Shown: one piece after another, positions 39,061 through 48,271 of the stretch
Position numbering within the stretch: position 1 is the first letter of the stretch
How the letters are laid out: each line of letters opens with the position of its first letter
Source of the DNA: Skeletonema marinoi
Taxonomy: Eukaryota > Bacillariophyta > Thalassiosirophyceae > Thalassiosirales > Thalassiosiraceae
Direction of reading: 5' to 3'
Length of the DNA: 64,000 nt
Assembly: GCA_030544225.1 (NCBI GenBank)
Contig: CM060485.1
Coordinates: 1,426,001-1,490,000 of the forward strand
Notes under the pieces: model-generated
Databases searched by the model: none
What the model was told of the DNA's origin: nothing
The model's input: the letters and a program-made list of their open reading frames with translations, nothing else
Position numbers and translations under genes: made by a program

Positions 39061-39861
39061 GCGGTACAATCGTCCATCGCATATAGTTGTGTTGCTTGTG
39101 AGAATGATACACAAGTTCGTCTACTTCTCTGCAGCAAACAACATATTATGCATACAACAATTAGCAGCCGCCTTCGAGGAGGGTAAAGCTTGTGGTACTG
39201 GCACTGAAGTCAACCGGCGAAAATGTGATATTATGTGATGATGGTGATGCAAACTCCTCCGCATTTCCTTCCACAACGTCGTGTACACTACAAAGAAACG
39301 TATCTATTCCAATACAATAATGCACGCAAAAAGGATATACTAGTGTTGATGATGTTGGCGTCAATGCAGGCAAATCTTTCATTTCACAATTGCGCAAGAA
39401 TTCAATTACTGCAAGACATGTGTACACTTAGACACGAGGCTGAATCAGTTTCATCCGCAGATGTGTGACGTATATTCCGTCATAGTTGGAAGTACATTGT
39501 TAAACAATGCATGAGTGAATCATTTTAATCGTCATGAGAGCATTTCATTGAAGAGAGAAAGGTTACTGCATTGAATATGCCGCCTACAAGATGTTCAATA
39601 TCATTCACCCTCTTCTTCACTCCTCAAATATGCACAATGCACCAGCTGCAATGCACAGCTTGAAGCGATTTTTTCAACCGATACCAGCAATTCTCGCAAG
39701 CAAAGCATGAAGAATACAATAATATGCTCCTTTCTTACTTTAACGCAATTGTCTACATCAACAAATAATAGCACCTTGTTCTTTTCTTCGCTCGCTGCCT
39801 ACCTTTCTTTTCTCTTCTCTCTCTTCCCCTCTTCTCCTTCGTTTTCCTTAAAACTCATCCA
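39061..39861. other. Intergenic sequence left of the Harbinger element
   Basis: There are no convincing genes here. Short open frames on both strands lack family features. A frame starting at 39707 runs across the transposon end and is treated as chance. A pyrimidine-rich tract (TTCTTTTCTTCGCTCGC... to TTCTCCTTC) lies at about 39780-39840. Confidence 0.4.
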
Positions 39862-40505
39862 CCAGCTACCCGCCAGAAAAAAAAGTCCCGGGGACTTTTT
39901 CACAAACACTAACAAAACAACTAGCATATTGAAATTTTGGCCATGCATTGGACGAAAATTGGTAGAGAAGCCATACTATGACATACCAAACGCCTTGTAT
40001 ATGTTATTAGCTGCCGAAGATGCTTTGATTCGTCGAGATAGAGCACCTATCGACGAAAATAGGTCATTTTTACTAGCAAATCGGAGCAAATCGGCTACTT
40101 TCTAGGAGTGACGCATGGTCATTTTAGGGCCAAATAGGCGCCTATGCAGCCTTGGTAGTGCCAATATAGTACCGACAACGTCCCCCGGTGGCTTAATCGA
40201 AAGGTAATAACATCTGCTATCAACTTATGGCCGGTTGGTTGAGGTCGGGGGTCGTCGGAAAGGATATAACAGCATCGTTTTGGGCTTAGTCGAGTTTTGC
40301 TAGTGTTTTGTGTGAGAGGTCTGAGGCCGGTCCTTACGGTCGACGAAAACGAAAACGAAAACGGGCAAAAAGTCCCATCTATCTTTTTTGGATTTCGTTT
40401 TTGGGGAGCACAAAAAACAGCTCCACACCGTCAACCAAAACACCATGATAACGCCCAACATTCCTGTTGCCTTTTCAAAATGTCATTGTTCATCGGCAGG
40501 AGACA

Positions 40506-41480
40506 ATGGCATCAAATGGCAGCACAGATGCTGCGCCAGCAGCAAACGCTACCGCCGGCATCACTGACCAAACTTGCGTTGATACTGCAGCCGCAGCAGC
40601 CACTCATCGACCGAATGACGATTCACTAACTCGGCTCATTGCTACGGATCACAGTAGTTCGTCTGTTACTTCCTTCAGATGTGTCATTTGCTTCAATGAA
40701 CACGCTCGTTCTACCATCGCCACCGTTAATAGGTGCACCCACGGCTTTTGTTTTGGTTGCATTGACAACTGGGCAACCATCGCACAAACATGTCCTCTCT
40801 GCCGTGTACGTGTTTCGGCTATCACTTTCCAAGGAGCGATTATCCCTGTCGTGCCACTCAAGATTCGGATCACTGTGTCCAACCTTTTTCAGTGGAGCTG
40901 TGACTTCAACGTGAGGCCCAACGTCAGATTCGTTGCTGCCGTCATTGAGGTTTATGAAGGCGATTGGGGCGTGGACGCATATAATTGCGTCCCCGATTTT
41001 GTGTATGGCAAAGACATCGTATTCTATTACAAAGACATGGAACTCAGCAGCACCGCTACACCTAAGAAGTTGGGTATGAAAAATGATGACGAGATTATTA
41101 TTCGTCACAAAGTGAAGCTATTGTTCAACATGCCAGACAACACGTGGGAATTTTGCAAGGCATGGTGGGATACGTCGATCGGGTTGTGCCTTCAGCGTCT
41201 CTGTGCTAATTTTGGTATGAATGTAGATGATTATTGGTTCGTCCACGACAACAGGATCATCAACAGCTTCAACTACGACGCCAACTCTCTCTCGGACCTC
41301 CATGTATATGGCGGGGATGTAATTCGAGTGTTTGCGAAGACAGATGTGACTCGTCAAAAAGTGTTGGAAGAGCTTGAGCATAGCGAACCTATCACTGAGG
41401 ATTTGTTGACATTAAATGCAATCTGCAGCATGAATAGGATTAGGAAGAGAGATGGTTTGGGATTGACATTCCACATCTAG
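40506..41480 (+). CDS. RING-finger protein with two SUMO-like domains, transposon cargo
   Basis: A 324-residue protein starting at the ATG in ACAATGG; the upstream extension begins at TTG. A textbook C3HC4 RING lies at C59, C62, C77, H79, C82, C85, C96, C99, and RINGs of this kind bind E2 enzymes and act as ubiquitin or SUMO ligases. Two ubiquitin-like domains follow. The first (about 119-200) ends ATPKKLGMKNDDEIIIR, closely matching the last strand of SUMO/Rad60 SUMO-like domains. The second (about 203-280) ends SLSDLHVYGGDVIRVF. Neither ends in a diglycine, so they are not conjugated; they are probably docking domains. The gene lies wholly inside the Harbinger element and is co-oriented with its accessory gene. 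I know of no standard Harbinger protein like it. Confidence 0.8.
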   Translation: MASNGSTDAAPAANATAGITDQTCVDTAAAAATHRPNDDSLTRLIATDHSSSSVTSFRCVICFNEHARSTIATVNRCTHGFCFGCIDNWATIAQTCPLCRVRVSAITFQGAIIPVVPLKIRITVSNLFQWSCDFNVRPNVRFVAAVIEVYEGDWGVDAYNCVPDFVYGKDIVFYYKDMELSSTATPKKLGMKNDDEIIIRHKVKLLFNMPDNTWEFCKAWWDTSIGLCLQRLCANFGMNVDDYWFVHDNRIINSFNYDANSLSDLHVYGGDVIRVFAKTDVTRQKVLEELEHSEPITEDLLTLNAICSMNRIRKRDGLGLTFHI

Positions 41481-41752
41481 ATTAAGGGAACGGGCGCGAG
41501 TAGACATATAATATATGGAGATATAATATATGCCAATAAATTGGGGGTGGGGGGACATTATTAAATATTAAACACTACAGTCACGAATAATCTTCTTTTC
41601 ATTTCAGAGTCTTCGACAACGCCGACAGTAACTCGCATCAGTCTCCTGACGTCGATGTTGACATCGACGAATTTCAATCTCAGATGTACAAATAAATCCA
41701 TGCTTGTACAAGATCAAATCTTATTGGAGGACGATGTACAATACTCTCTCAC

Positions 41753-42050
41753 GATTTGAAATCCCTCCAAACAAATTCCAACCAGAAACTATGCTCGTGA
41801 GAAAATACTTCAATGCAAAGATTTTCATGGGCAACAGCGCAATCGCTGCTTCTTCCAACAATTACAAGACTCAACGTGATTGGATTGGATCGAATTCAAA
41901 GATTTGAATTCCCTCGAAACAAATTCGATCCAGAAACAATGCTCGTAAGAAAAGATTTCAATGCAAAGATTTTCATGGGCAACAGCGCAATCGCTGCTTC
42001 TTCCCCCCATTTATACAAGACTCCACGTGATTGGACTGGATTTAGATTTT
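41753..42050. repeat. 148-bp tandem duplication in the accessory-gene leader
   Basis: Two copies, 41753-41900 and 41901 to about 42050, share TTCAATGCAAAGATTTTCAT and GGGCAACAGCGCAATCGCTG, with roughly 85-90 percent identity. Each copy reads openly as RFExPxNKFxPETMLVRK followed by FNAKIFMGNSAIAASS. The 148-bp spacing puts the copies in different frames, so they cannot form one protein without splicing. Confidence 0.85.
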
Positions 42051-42126
42051 ATTGAATTCAAAGTCATAGGTTTATCTGCAGAGTGCTCCGGACGCTCATA
42101 TCTCCCATAATTTAAAGACGAGTATC

Positions 42127-43586
42127 ATGCCAAAGACGACGAAAGAAGCCGAAGCCAAACTGCCGGCAAAGTTAAGGAATGCTTTGCAGATGGTTGCTGC
42201 TTTCCACGCAATGAGCGAGGTATTTGACTCCGGTGAAAAGAGAGACGCCGGGCAGATTCAAGACCATATTTGGAACCGTTGCGTTGGGCCACATGAAGGT
42301 ATGATGCTCATTATTGTGCTTTCATTATGTCCGTGTTACTCATTTCGCTAACACTCTCATCTCAATTGTATAAATATATTGTATCCACCCCAGGCCAAGG
42401 GAACAGCGACAGCATATCGCTCTTTCATATGATGGCGAATGGTTTGAAACCCTTCGATGTGCTGTTCGAGCCCAACCCCAACGGGGACGGAACACAAGTC
42501 TTGAAGCCACTCATCTGTCGTAAATTTGGTCTGACTCTCGGCAAGCATGTCACCAAGACAAACATTGAGCGCAAATCAAACACCTCCCCCGAAATCGTCC
42601 AAGCGAGGACTCTTCGAGTATCACGTTACAAAGACTGTGCGGCTGATCTTCGGAAGGCCATGTCGTGCATCTACAACCATATCACTCCAGAAGGAACGAT
42701 TAAAAGATCCGGATGGAATGAAGAAGACGCTGTAAACGCTCATCTTGACGATATGTTTCAGATGTTGCATAATCAGCCAATCATTGATGTGGACTCTGAC
42801 GATGAAGATGATGCTGAGGATGATGCTGCCGAGATGCCTGCCATCCCTGAGCCTGTCATCACTGACATGAGTCCCAAGGTGCTGTTTGTTGCGCCAGCGC
42901 CAGTTGCGCCAGCGCCAGTTGTGCCATCGCAAGTTGCGCCATCGCAAGTGCAAGCAGAGAGTGCCCTTGCTCTGCCTGTTGATCTGCAGCAGCTTCATGC
43001 TGCGGATGCGAATGCTATGCTCGCTGCTCAGACATCAACTTCAACTTCAACCAAGCGCAATGCAAAAGTTGATGGAGCGAAGCGCCCTGACGATTGGTTC
43101 TATCCTGGCTTCTTTGCAATGGCGACTTTCGGTCCTTTCTCATGGTGCCGCCATCAACAAGCCAACTTCACCAAGCATGTTCAAGACGATCCCAAGTCTG
43201 CGTCTGCGAAGAAGAAGTCGGGACGTGCTGCTATTCGCAACGAAAAGAAGGCCGCTCATAATGCGTTGGAGCTAGATGCAGCGGAAGAGCGCTCCAACAA
43301 GAGATGCAAAGTTGACAAGGAGAAAGGTGCTTCATGGCAGCTACTGGAAATGATGAAGGAGCAGCACCTTGATCGCGAGCAACAGACCATGCGTGAGTCT
43401 CAGCTGTGCTTCCTTGATGCTCGTGCTACTCGACTTACATCACTTATTACAAGTCTGGGCAACACCCATCCTGATCACAACAAGCATTACGACGAACTTG
43501 TCAATGTTGAGAAGGAACTAAGCGAGTTGAGGGCTGCGATGATGCAGTCATTTCTTGAGAGTCAGAAGGAGGCCGGTGACAAGTAG
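42127..43586 (+). CDS. Harbinger accessory protein (ORF1 position), two exons
   Basis: Exon 1 (42127-42298) and exon 2 (42394-43586) are joined over a 95-bp GT-AG intron that splits a Gly codon; the product has 454 residues. The N-terminal 200 residues include AAFHAMSEVF, HIWNRCVGPHEGQGNSDS and FLVSRYKD-like helices, but I cannot assign a Myb/SANT fold with confidence. An acidic patch (DVDSDDEDDAEDDAAEM) follows, then Pro/Ala/Val/Gln repeats (APAPVVPSQVAPSQV) and a basic, helical C-terminus (RAAIRNEKKAAHNALELDAA, NKRCKVDKEKG) likely to form a coiled coil. By position it replaces the Myb-like DNA-binding partner that Harbinger transposases need. That role is inferred from context. Confidence 0.7.
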
Positions 43587-43806
43587 AGGGTGTCAGATGA
43601 AGGTTGGCAGGAGTTGTTGTGTGAGAAGGAATTGATATAATAAATATTAGATGAATGTTTAACAAAAAATGACTCCATTGATCATAATACAATGAATTGT
43701 GTCTGCATCCCACAACACCCACAACATTGCGATGTTCTGCGGGATTTCCATACATATGATGCTTAGCAATTGTATTAGGTAGGCCAATGTATGACACTTT
43801 TCGCAT

Positions 43807-45589
43807 TTACGTATTATCATTATGACCAGTTATGTGTTGAGGAGGAGGATTATTTTGGCCTGTCCGAGAGGGCCAAATGACCTGCCGATCCTCCCACAAG
43901 ATTGCGAAGTTCTTTATCAATTTTTGTTTGAAAGCATCAAGACCCAGCTGGTGAACCTTGATTGCTCGTGATGTCTGGTCAGCTTCGTCACCAGAAGGAT
44001 CTACATCGTCATCTTCCTCGATTATTGAAAGTGGAGAGTTCGCAACATCATCACCTACATCACTGCCCACTCCCATACCTGATGCATCAAACGCTTGTCG
44101 CGCATGATCCAGCTGCTGCTGAGTTTCGATTGTAAGGTATGCCCCAACTGCACTGGAGTCGTGATGTCCTTCTTGTCCAAGATACTCTTCACCGTATAAT
44201 GCACTAGAATCCGAGTCGGTCCACTCTTGGTCGAGCTCATCTTCTTCAAGGAGAAAGTTATGAAGACCGCAGCACGTCTTCCAAATCTTGTCACAAGCTT
44301 GAATACCATGGAGAGGTATTCCAGTTTTTAGAATTCGGAAGCGGCCCTTCATCACACCAAAGGTGCTGTGTATTCAGTTGATAATGTGATAGGACTGTGA
44401 GAGAAGTTTCGTCGGAACAACAATATATTTTCAACACGCTTACTCACCATTCAACATCCTTTCGAAGACTTTCAAGCCACTGGCTGAATCTCAACTCTGA
44501 GTAGGTAGAAGAATACTTGGACGGAGGAACCATCGTGGGCCAACTCAGATATCCATTGTCAACAATCTCCCACGGACCTTCATATTCGACTTGGCGACGT
44601 GCCGAAGTACTTTCGTCTATCTCAAAAAGTTTGAAGGTGAAGTCCTTAACTAAAGTACCATCACGCATTCTCAGAGCATAATCGTCAAATCGTTGGATTG
44701 TCTGATCATTCCACCGTGCGGGATGGCCGGAGGTTGTGTAGAGAATTCGACGACGGTGGGTAACATGGATGTTGTACGTTCTTGATGGCATATCTAACTT
44801 GAAAGACATGTTGTACTGTTTCAATTTGAACTGACATCTGAGCATCCCGACATGAGTAGCATCACCACTGCTGATGCAACCGGGAAATCCTGCTTTGGAA
44901 TACTCCGTTGACCACTTGTTTGCCTCGTCAGCATCCTTCGGCATTCTTACATATTTGTCGTGGAATGTGGTGGCACCCCAAGTAATGTAGACATGAATGA
45001 ATCGACGATGAGTTTCCTCGGAAATGTTTGTCGCTTCTTCTAAATCGTCAAGGCACCATCCTCTTCCTAGGTAGCGCAGTGCTCCTAAGAGAAGAAGTTC
45101 GATTGGGACGGATTGTTTCCCAGCACAATCGCGGCTATGTTCACCCCAACACTTGAATAGTTCGCTGGACTTGACCTCTTCAAGATGCTTTAAGAATGAG
45201 CTGTGTTTACAGCGGAAGCGTCTACGAAACTTTCTGTTGAATTTCTTACTGCCTAATTCCGGTGATTCGATATAGCGTTGGTACCAATACGTTTCTTTGT
45301 AAGCAACCTCAAAAACCTGACCAGTAGTCTCGTCTCGGTGACACTGGCGTTGGCGTTTACGTGGTGGGGAAGATGTATTTTGATGGGCTAACTCCTTCTG
45401 GAGAGCATACTCGGCAGCTTCTTCTTCAGCTTCGGCTTCACATGCAGCAATGAGAATCATGTAATCTCTATTAGTGAGCTCCTCACGACGATGTCGCTTC
45501 AACGCCAAAAATTTCATTGGGTCCAGTCGGCGCTCATCTCCAGTGAAGCATTGGAAGAGCGATGTGGGTGGGAAGGAGCGGAAGGCCAT
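43807..45589 (-). CDS. PIF/Harbinger DDE transposase, two exons
   Basis: Exon 1 (45589-44448) and exon 2 (44365-43807) are joined over an 82-bp GT-AG intron that splits a Cys codon, giving 566 residues. The DDE triad is D243 in CISSGDATHVGM, D344 in EIVDNGYLSWP and E380 in RKDVECTFGVMKGRFRILK; the last motif is completed only by splicing and is typical of the plant PIF/Harbinger group. A basic segment (FNRKFRRRFRCKHSSFLKHL) precedes the catalytic core. The C-terminal 150 residues are acidic and not conserved in families I know. No interruption is visible, so it may be functional. It faces the accessory gene, stops 220 bp apart. Confidence 0.92.
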
Positions 45590-46217
45590 TGTGATATAGC
45601 GACAAGTCTACAAACAAGATGGAATTGTACCAGACGACAACAACAACAATGGAAGCAAGCGACAGGTAGCTCGCTGGGTGTCGATTTTGATGTAGGGGAG
45701 GGAGATGTAATCATGAGGAGTCTTATAAGACGACAATTTTGATGAGATTTCTTGTGAAAAGTTGATGTGGGATCCGTTCAAAATTAACCCTCGACCAAAT
45801 TTTCCATATTCGTCGGAGTATAAGGATAACGAAAGTGTTCATCCACTTTCGTCGGATTTTTTTTATACCAAACTGGTCCCGAGAAGTCGAGTCAAACTTT
45901 AACGTGGGAACTCAATATACACACCAATCGGGAGTTTTGTGGCCAGTTTCGTTTTCGTTTTCGTCGACCGTATGGAGCGGCCTGAGCGGGGACAATTTCT
46001 CCGTGGGGACTATTTTTTCCGGCGGGTAGCCAGCACCACCTAAATGCCCTCTAGAGAGGATAACGTCTATTAATCGCGCAGCTATCGCTAAAAGAACAGT
46101 ATCTTCTGGATTTTGGATTTTCATTTCAATGAATTTGAACCACAACAACAATGGGTTGTACACAGTAGGAATTATTTTAGCGAAGCAACAATAGAAAGCC
46201 TTCCACCGAATAGGAAC

Positions 46218-48164
46218 ATGGCGACGAAGATAACAGTGATACACTGCTGGAGTGCCCCCCGCTCTCGCTCGACTGCGCTGCTTTATTCGTTCGAATCACG
46301 TAGCCATACGGTTGCCTTGGACGAGCCATTGTACCGCCGCTGGTTGCAAGAGAAGGGCGGCGGAACCTTGGGCATTTCTAGGCCGTACGAAGAGGCTTTT
46401 CTCGCTGGTATACCACCAGCTGAGGAAGACGCAGCAGATGCATGGCGATGGCAACGTGAGCAGCAGTGCTTCAATGAAAGGATCTACCATGCAGTGGATA
46501 ATCTGTTGAATAATAACGACAATGGAGGAGTAATATTTGCCAAACAAATGGCCAAGTTTGCCACTCTGTTTGACTTTGAGTCTAACTGGGAATCTGGAGA
46601 ATCCAAGTGGAGAGATAAATGCCATGAACTGCTGGTGGAGAAGAATGTTCAGCTTGTCCACTGTCATGTGCTCTTTGTTCGTGATCCTGTTTCGGTGCTG
46701 GGAAGTTGGATGAATTCTTCTGATGTTCACGGGAGCAATCCACATCCAGATGAGATTGGCATCACTCAATTGCTTGATATTTATGCCAAAGCAATAGGTG
46801 GAAATCATGACGTGGTAGTAATCGATTCAGATGATCTCGCTGACGATCCTTGTAAATCTCTACGAGACTTGTGTTCCGCATTGAATATTGAATATGACGA
46901 GTCAATGTTACGATGGGAAGCTGGTGAACATGAATGTGATGGTCCTTGGAGCAAGTGGTGGTATCACAACGTTTGGAAATCTTCTGGATGGAATGTAGGT
47001 GGCGACAATGACGCAAGGCAAAATCCATACAGAAGTGTACCTCCTGCTCTTTTACCCACACTTCGTCTATCAATGCCAGCTTACACGTTCTTGCAAACAT
47101 TGACTACATCTCATAAAAACCGTGCGGTGACAACCCCGCCATCAGGAAAGTTATATGAAGATCCTAGAAATGAGCACGTCTTGGTTTATGTGGGCGCTCC
47201 TGGAAGAACATCTGGCAACATTATTCCTCGCGATTTAGCAAAAATTAGTCCATTTGACTCGAGTGTACAAGGAGGAGATGCATGTTGGGAGGGCGTAAGA
47301 GTTTACAATGGCCGTATATTTCATCTCGATCACCATCTAAATCGCCTCTTTCGCTCTGCAAAGGCTCTTGGCTTTGAGAATGTGCATTCGCGTAAAGAGA
47401 TAACTGATGCAATATTCCGTGTTCTTGCTGCGAACGGTATGAGAGATGGTGCTCACATGCGTCTTACTCTTACTCGAGGGGAGAAATGCACATCTAGCAT
47501 GAATCCTTACTTTAATGTTTACGGCACGACTCTGATCATTTTACCAGAGTGGAAGCCAACGGAGGGTGCGACCACATATGACAACGAAAAAGGCATTTCT
47601 CTAATCACAGCTGGAGCATGCAGAAGAAGTCCACCCAGCACACTCGACAACAAGATCCATCACAACAACATGATACAAAATATATTGCCCAAAATACAGG
47701 CCAATCTCGCGGGTGCAGCTGACTCGATCATGCTCGACACGGAAGGTTTTGTGAGTGAGACTAATGCAACAAATTTGTTCATGGTTCGCTACGACAATAG
47801 TCAGTGTTGTTACGAACATAATGGATTAGAGAGCACTGGCGAGGGCGATTGCAGTGGTGCCGTTCTGCTAACTCCAACTGCAGATCATTGCTTGCCCGGC
47901 ATCACTCGTGAAACAGTCTTGATCCTTGCAAAAGAGCTTGAAATAAAATATGAGGTCAGACGTGTCTCGTTGTCAGAGTTCTATTCAGCAGACGAAGTTT
48001 TTACGACCGGTACAATGGGCGAGCTTACTCCTGTTACGAAGATCGATGGCCGCGTAATTGGATCCGGCAAGAAAGGAGTTGTGACCGAGCAGCTGCAACA
48101 AGCTTACAAGCGAAGTATAGAGACGCGGTTGGACTGGTCGACGGAGATTCCTCCATTTTGCTGA
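46218..48164 (+). CDS. Sulfotransferase-like / class IV aminotransferase fusion
   Basis: A 648-residue single-exon gene starting at ATG 46218, 188 bp beyond the transposon end. The N-terminal 300 residues are a P-loop sulfotransferase-like domain: HCWSAPRSRSTALLYSF (PAPS 5'-phosphosulfate loop) and VHCHVLFVRDPVSVLGSW (3'-phosphate region). From about residue 330 a PLP fold-type IV aminotransferase follows: QGGDACWEGVRVYNGRIFHL, LTRGEKC, the Lys-containing STLDNKIHHNN, SETNATNLFMV, LPGITRETVL and TTGTMGELTPV. Branched-chain or D-amino-acid aminotransferases are the nearest relatives. I recall plant proteins called branched-chain aminotransferase-like with a similar two-part layout. The joint reaction is unknown. 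No targeting signal is seen. Confidence 0.87.
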   Translation: MATKITVIHCWSAPRSRSTALLYSFESRSHTVALDEPLYRRWLQEKGGGTLGISRPYEEAFLAGIPPAEEDAADAWRWQREQQCFNERIYHAVDNLLNNNDNGGVIFAKQMAKFATLFDFESNWESGESKWRDKCHELLVEKNVQLVHCHVLFVRDPVSVLGSWMNSSDVHGSNPHPDEIGITQLLDIYAKAIGGNHDVVVIDSDDLADDPCKSLRDLCSALNIEYDESMLRWEAGEHECDGPWSKWWYHNVWKSSGWNVGGDNDARQNPYRSVPPALLPTLRLSMPAYTFLQTLTTSHKNRAVTTPPSGKLYEDPRNEHVLVYVGAPGRTSGNIIPRDLAKISPFDSSVQGGDACWEGVRVYNGRIFHLDHHLNRLFRSAKALGFENVHSRKEITDAIFRVLAANGMRDGAHMRLTLTRGEKCTSSMNPYFNVYGTTLIILPEWKPTEGATTYDNEKGISLITAGACRRSPPSTLDNKIHHNNMIQNILPKIQANLAGAADSIMLDTEGFVSETNATNLFMVRYDNSQCCYEHNGLESTGEGDCSGAVLLTPTADHCLPGITRETVLILAKELEIKYEVRRVSLSEFYSADEVFTTGTMGELTPVTKIDGRVIGSGKKGVVTEQLQQAYKRSIETRLDWSTEIPPFC

Positions 48165-48271
48165 GAGGTTAACAGCAATTCATTAGATGTAGATATTTGA
48201 GGCCAGTGTGTACGTTGAAAGTGACAGCTTAAATCAAAGCAAACAAATTTTCATTCCTATACACACATTTA

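Larger units (their letters stand above)
39866..46029. mobile_element. PIF/Harbinger-type DNA transposon, 6.2 kb, three genes
   Basis: The termini are inverted: CTACCCGCCAGAAAAAA at 39866 against the reverse complement of TTTTTTCCGGCGGGTAG ending at 46029. A second inverted block, ACGGTCGACGAAAACGAAAA, lies at about 40337 on the left and 45973 on the right. The left end carries about 400 bp more than the right between these two blocks. A 4-bp direct repeat CCAG flanks the element (39862-39865, 46030-46033); the superfamily usually makes a 3-bp duplication. Inside are a RING/SUMO-like protein gene and an accessory gene on plus, and a transposase gene on minus. The transposase frame is intact, so the copy may be young. 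Confidence 0.85.

Noticed and set aside
39707-40105. 132-codon plus-strand frame
   Set aside because: It crosses the left end of the Harbinger element and has low-complexity Ser/Phe/Leu composition with no family.
40175-40262. tRNA-like stretch with an A-box-like TGGCTTAAT and a weak outer stem
   Set aside because: There is no proper B box, T arm or anticodon arm, and the outer stem has a mismatch.
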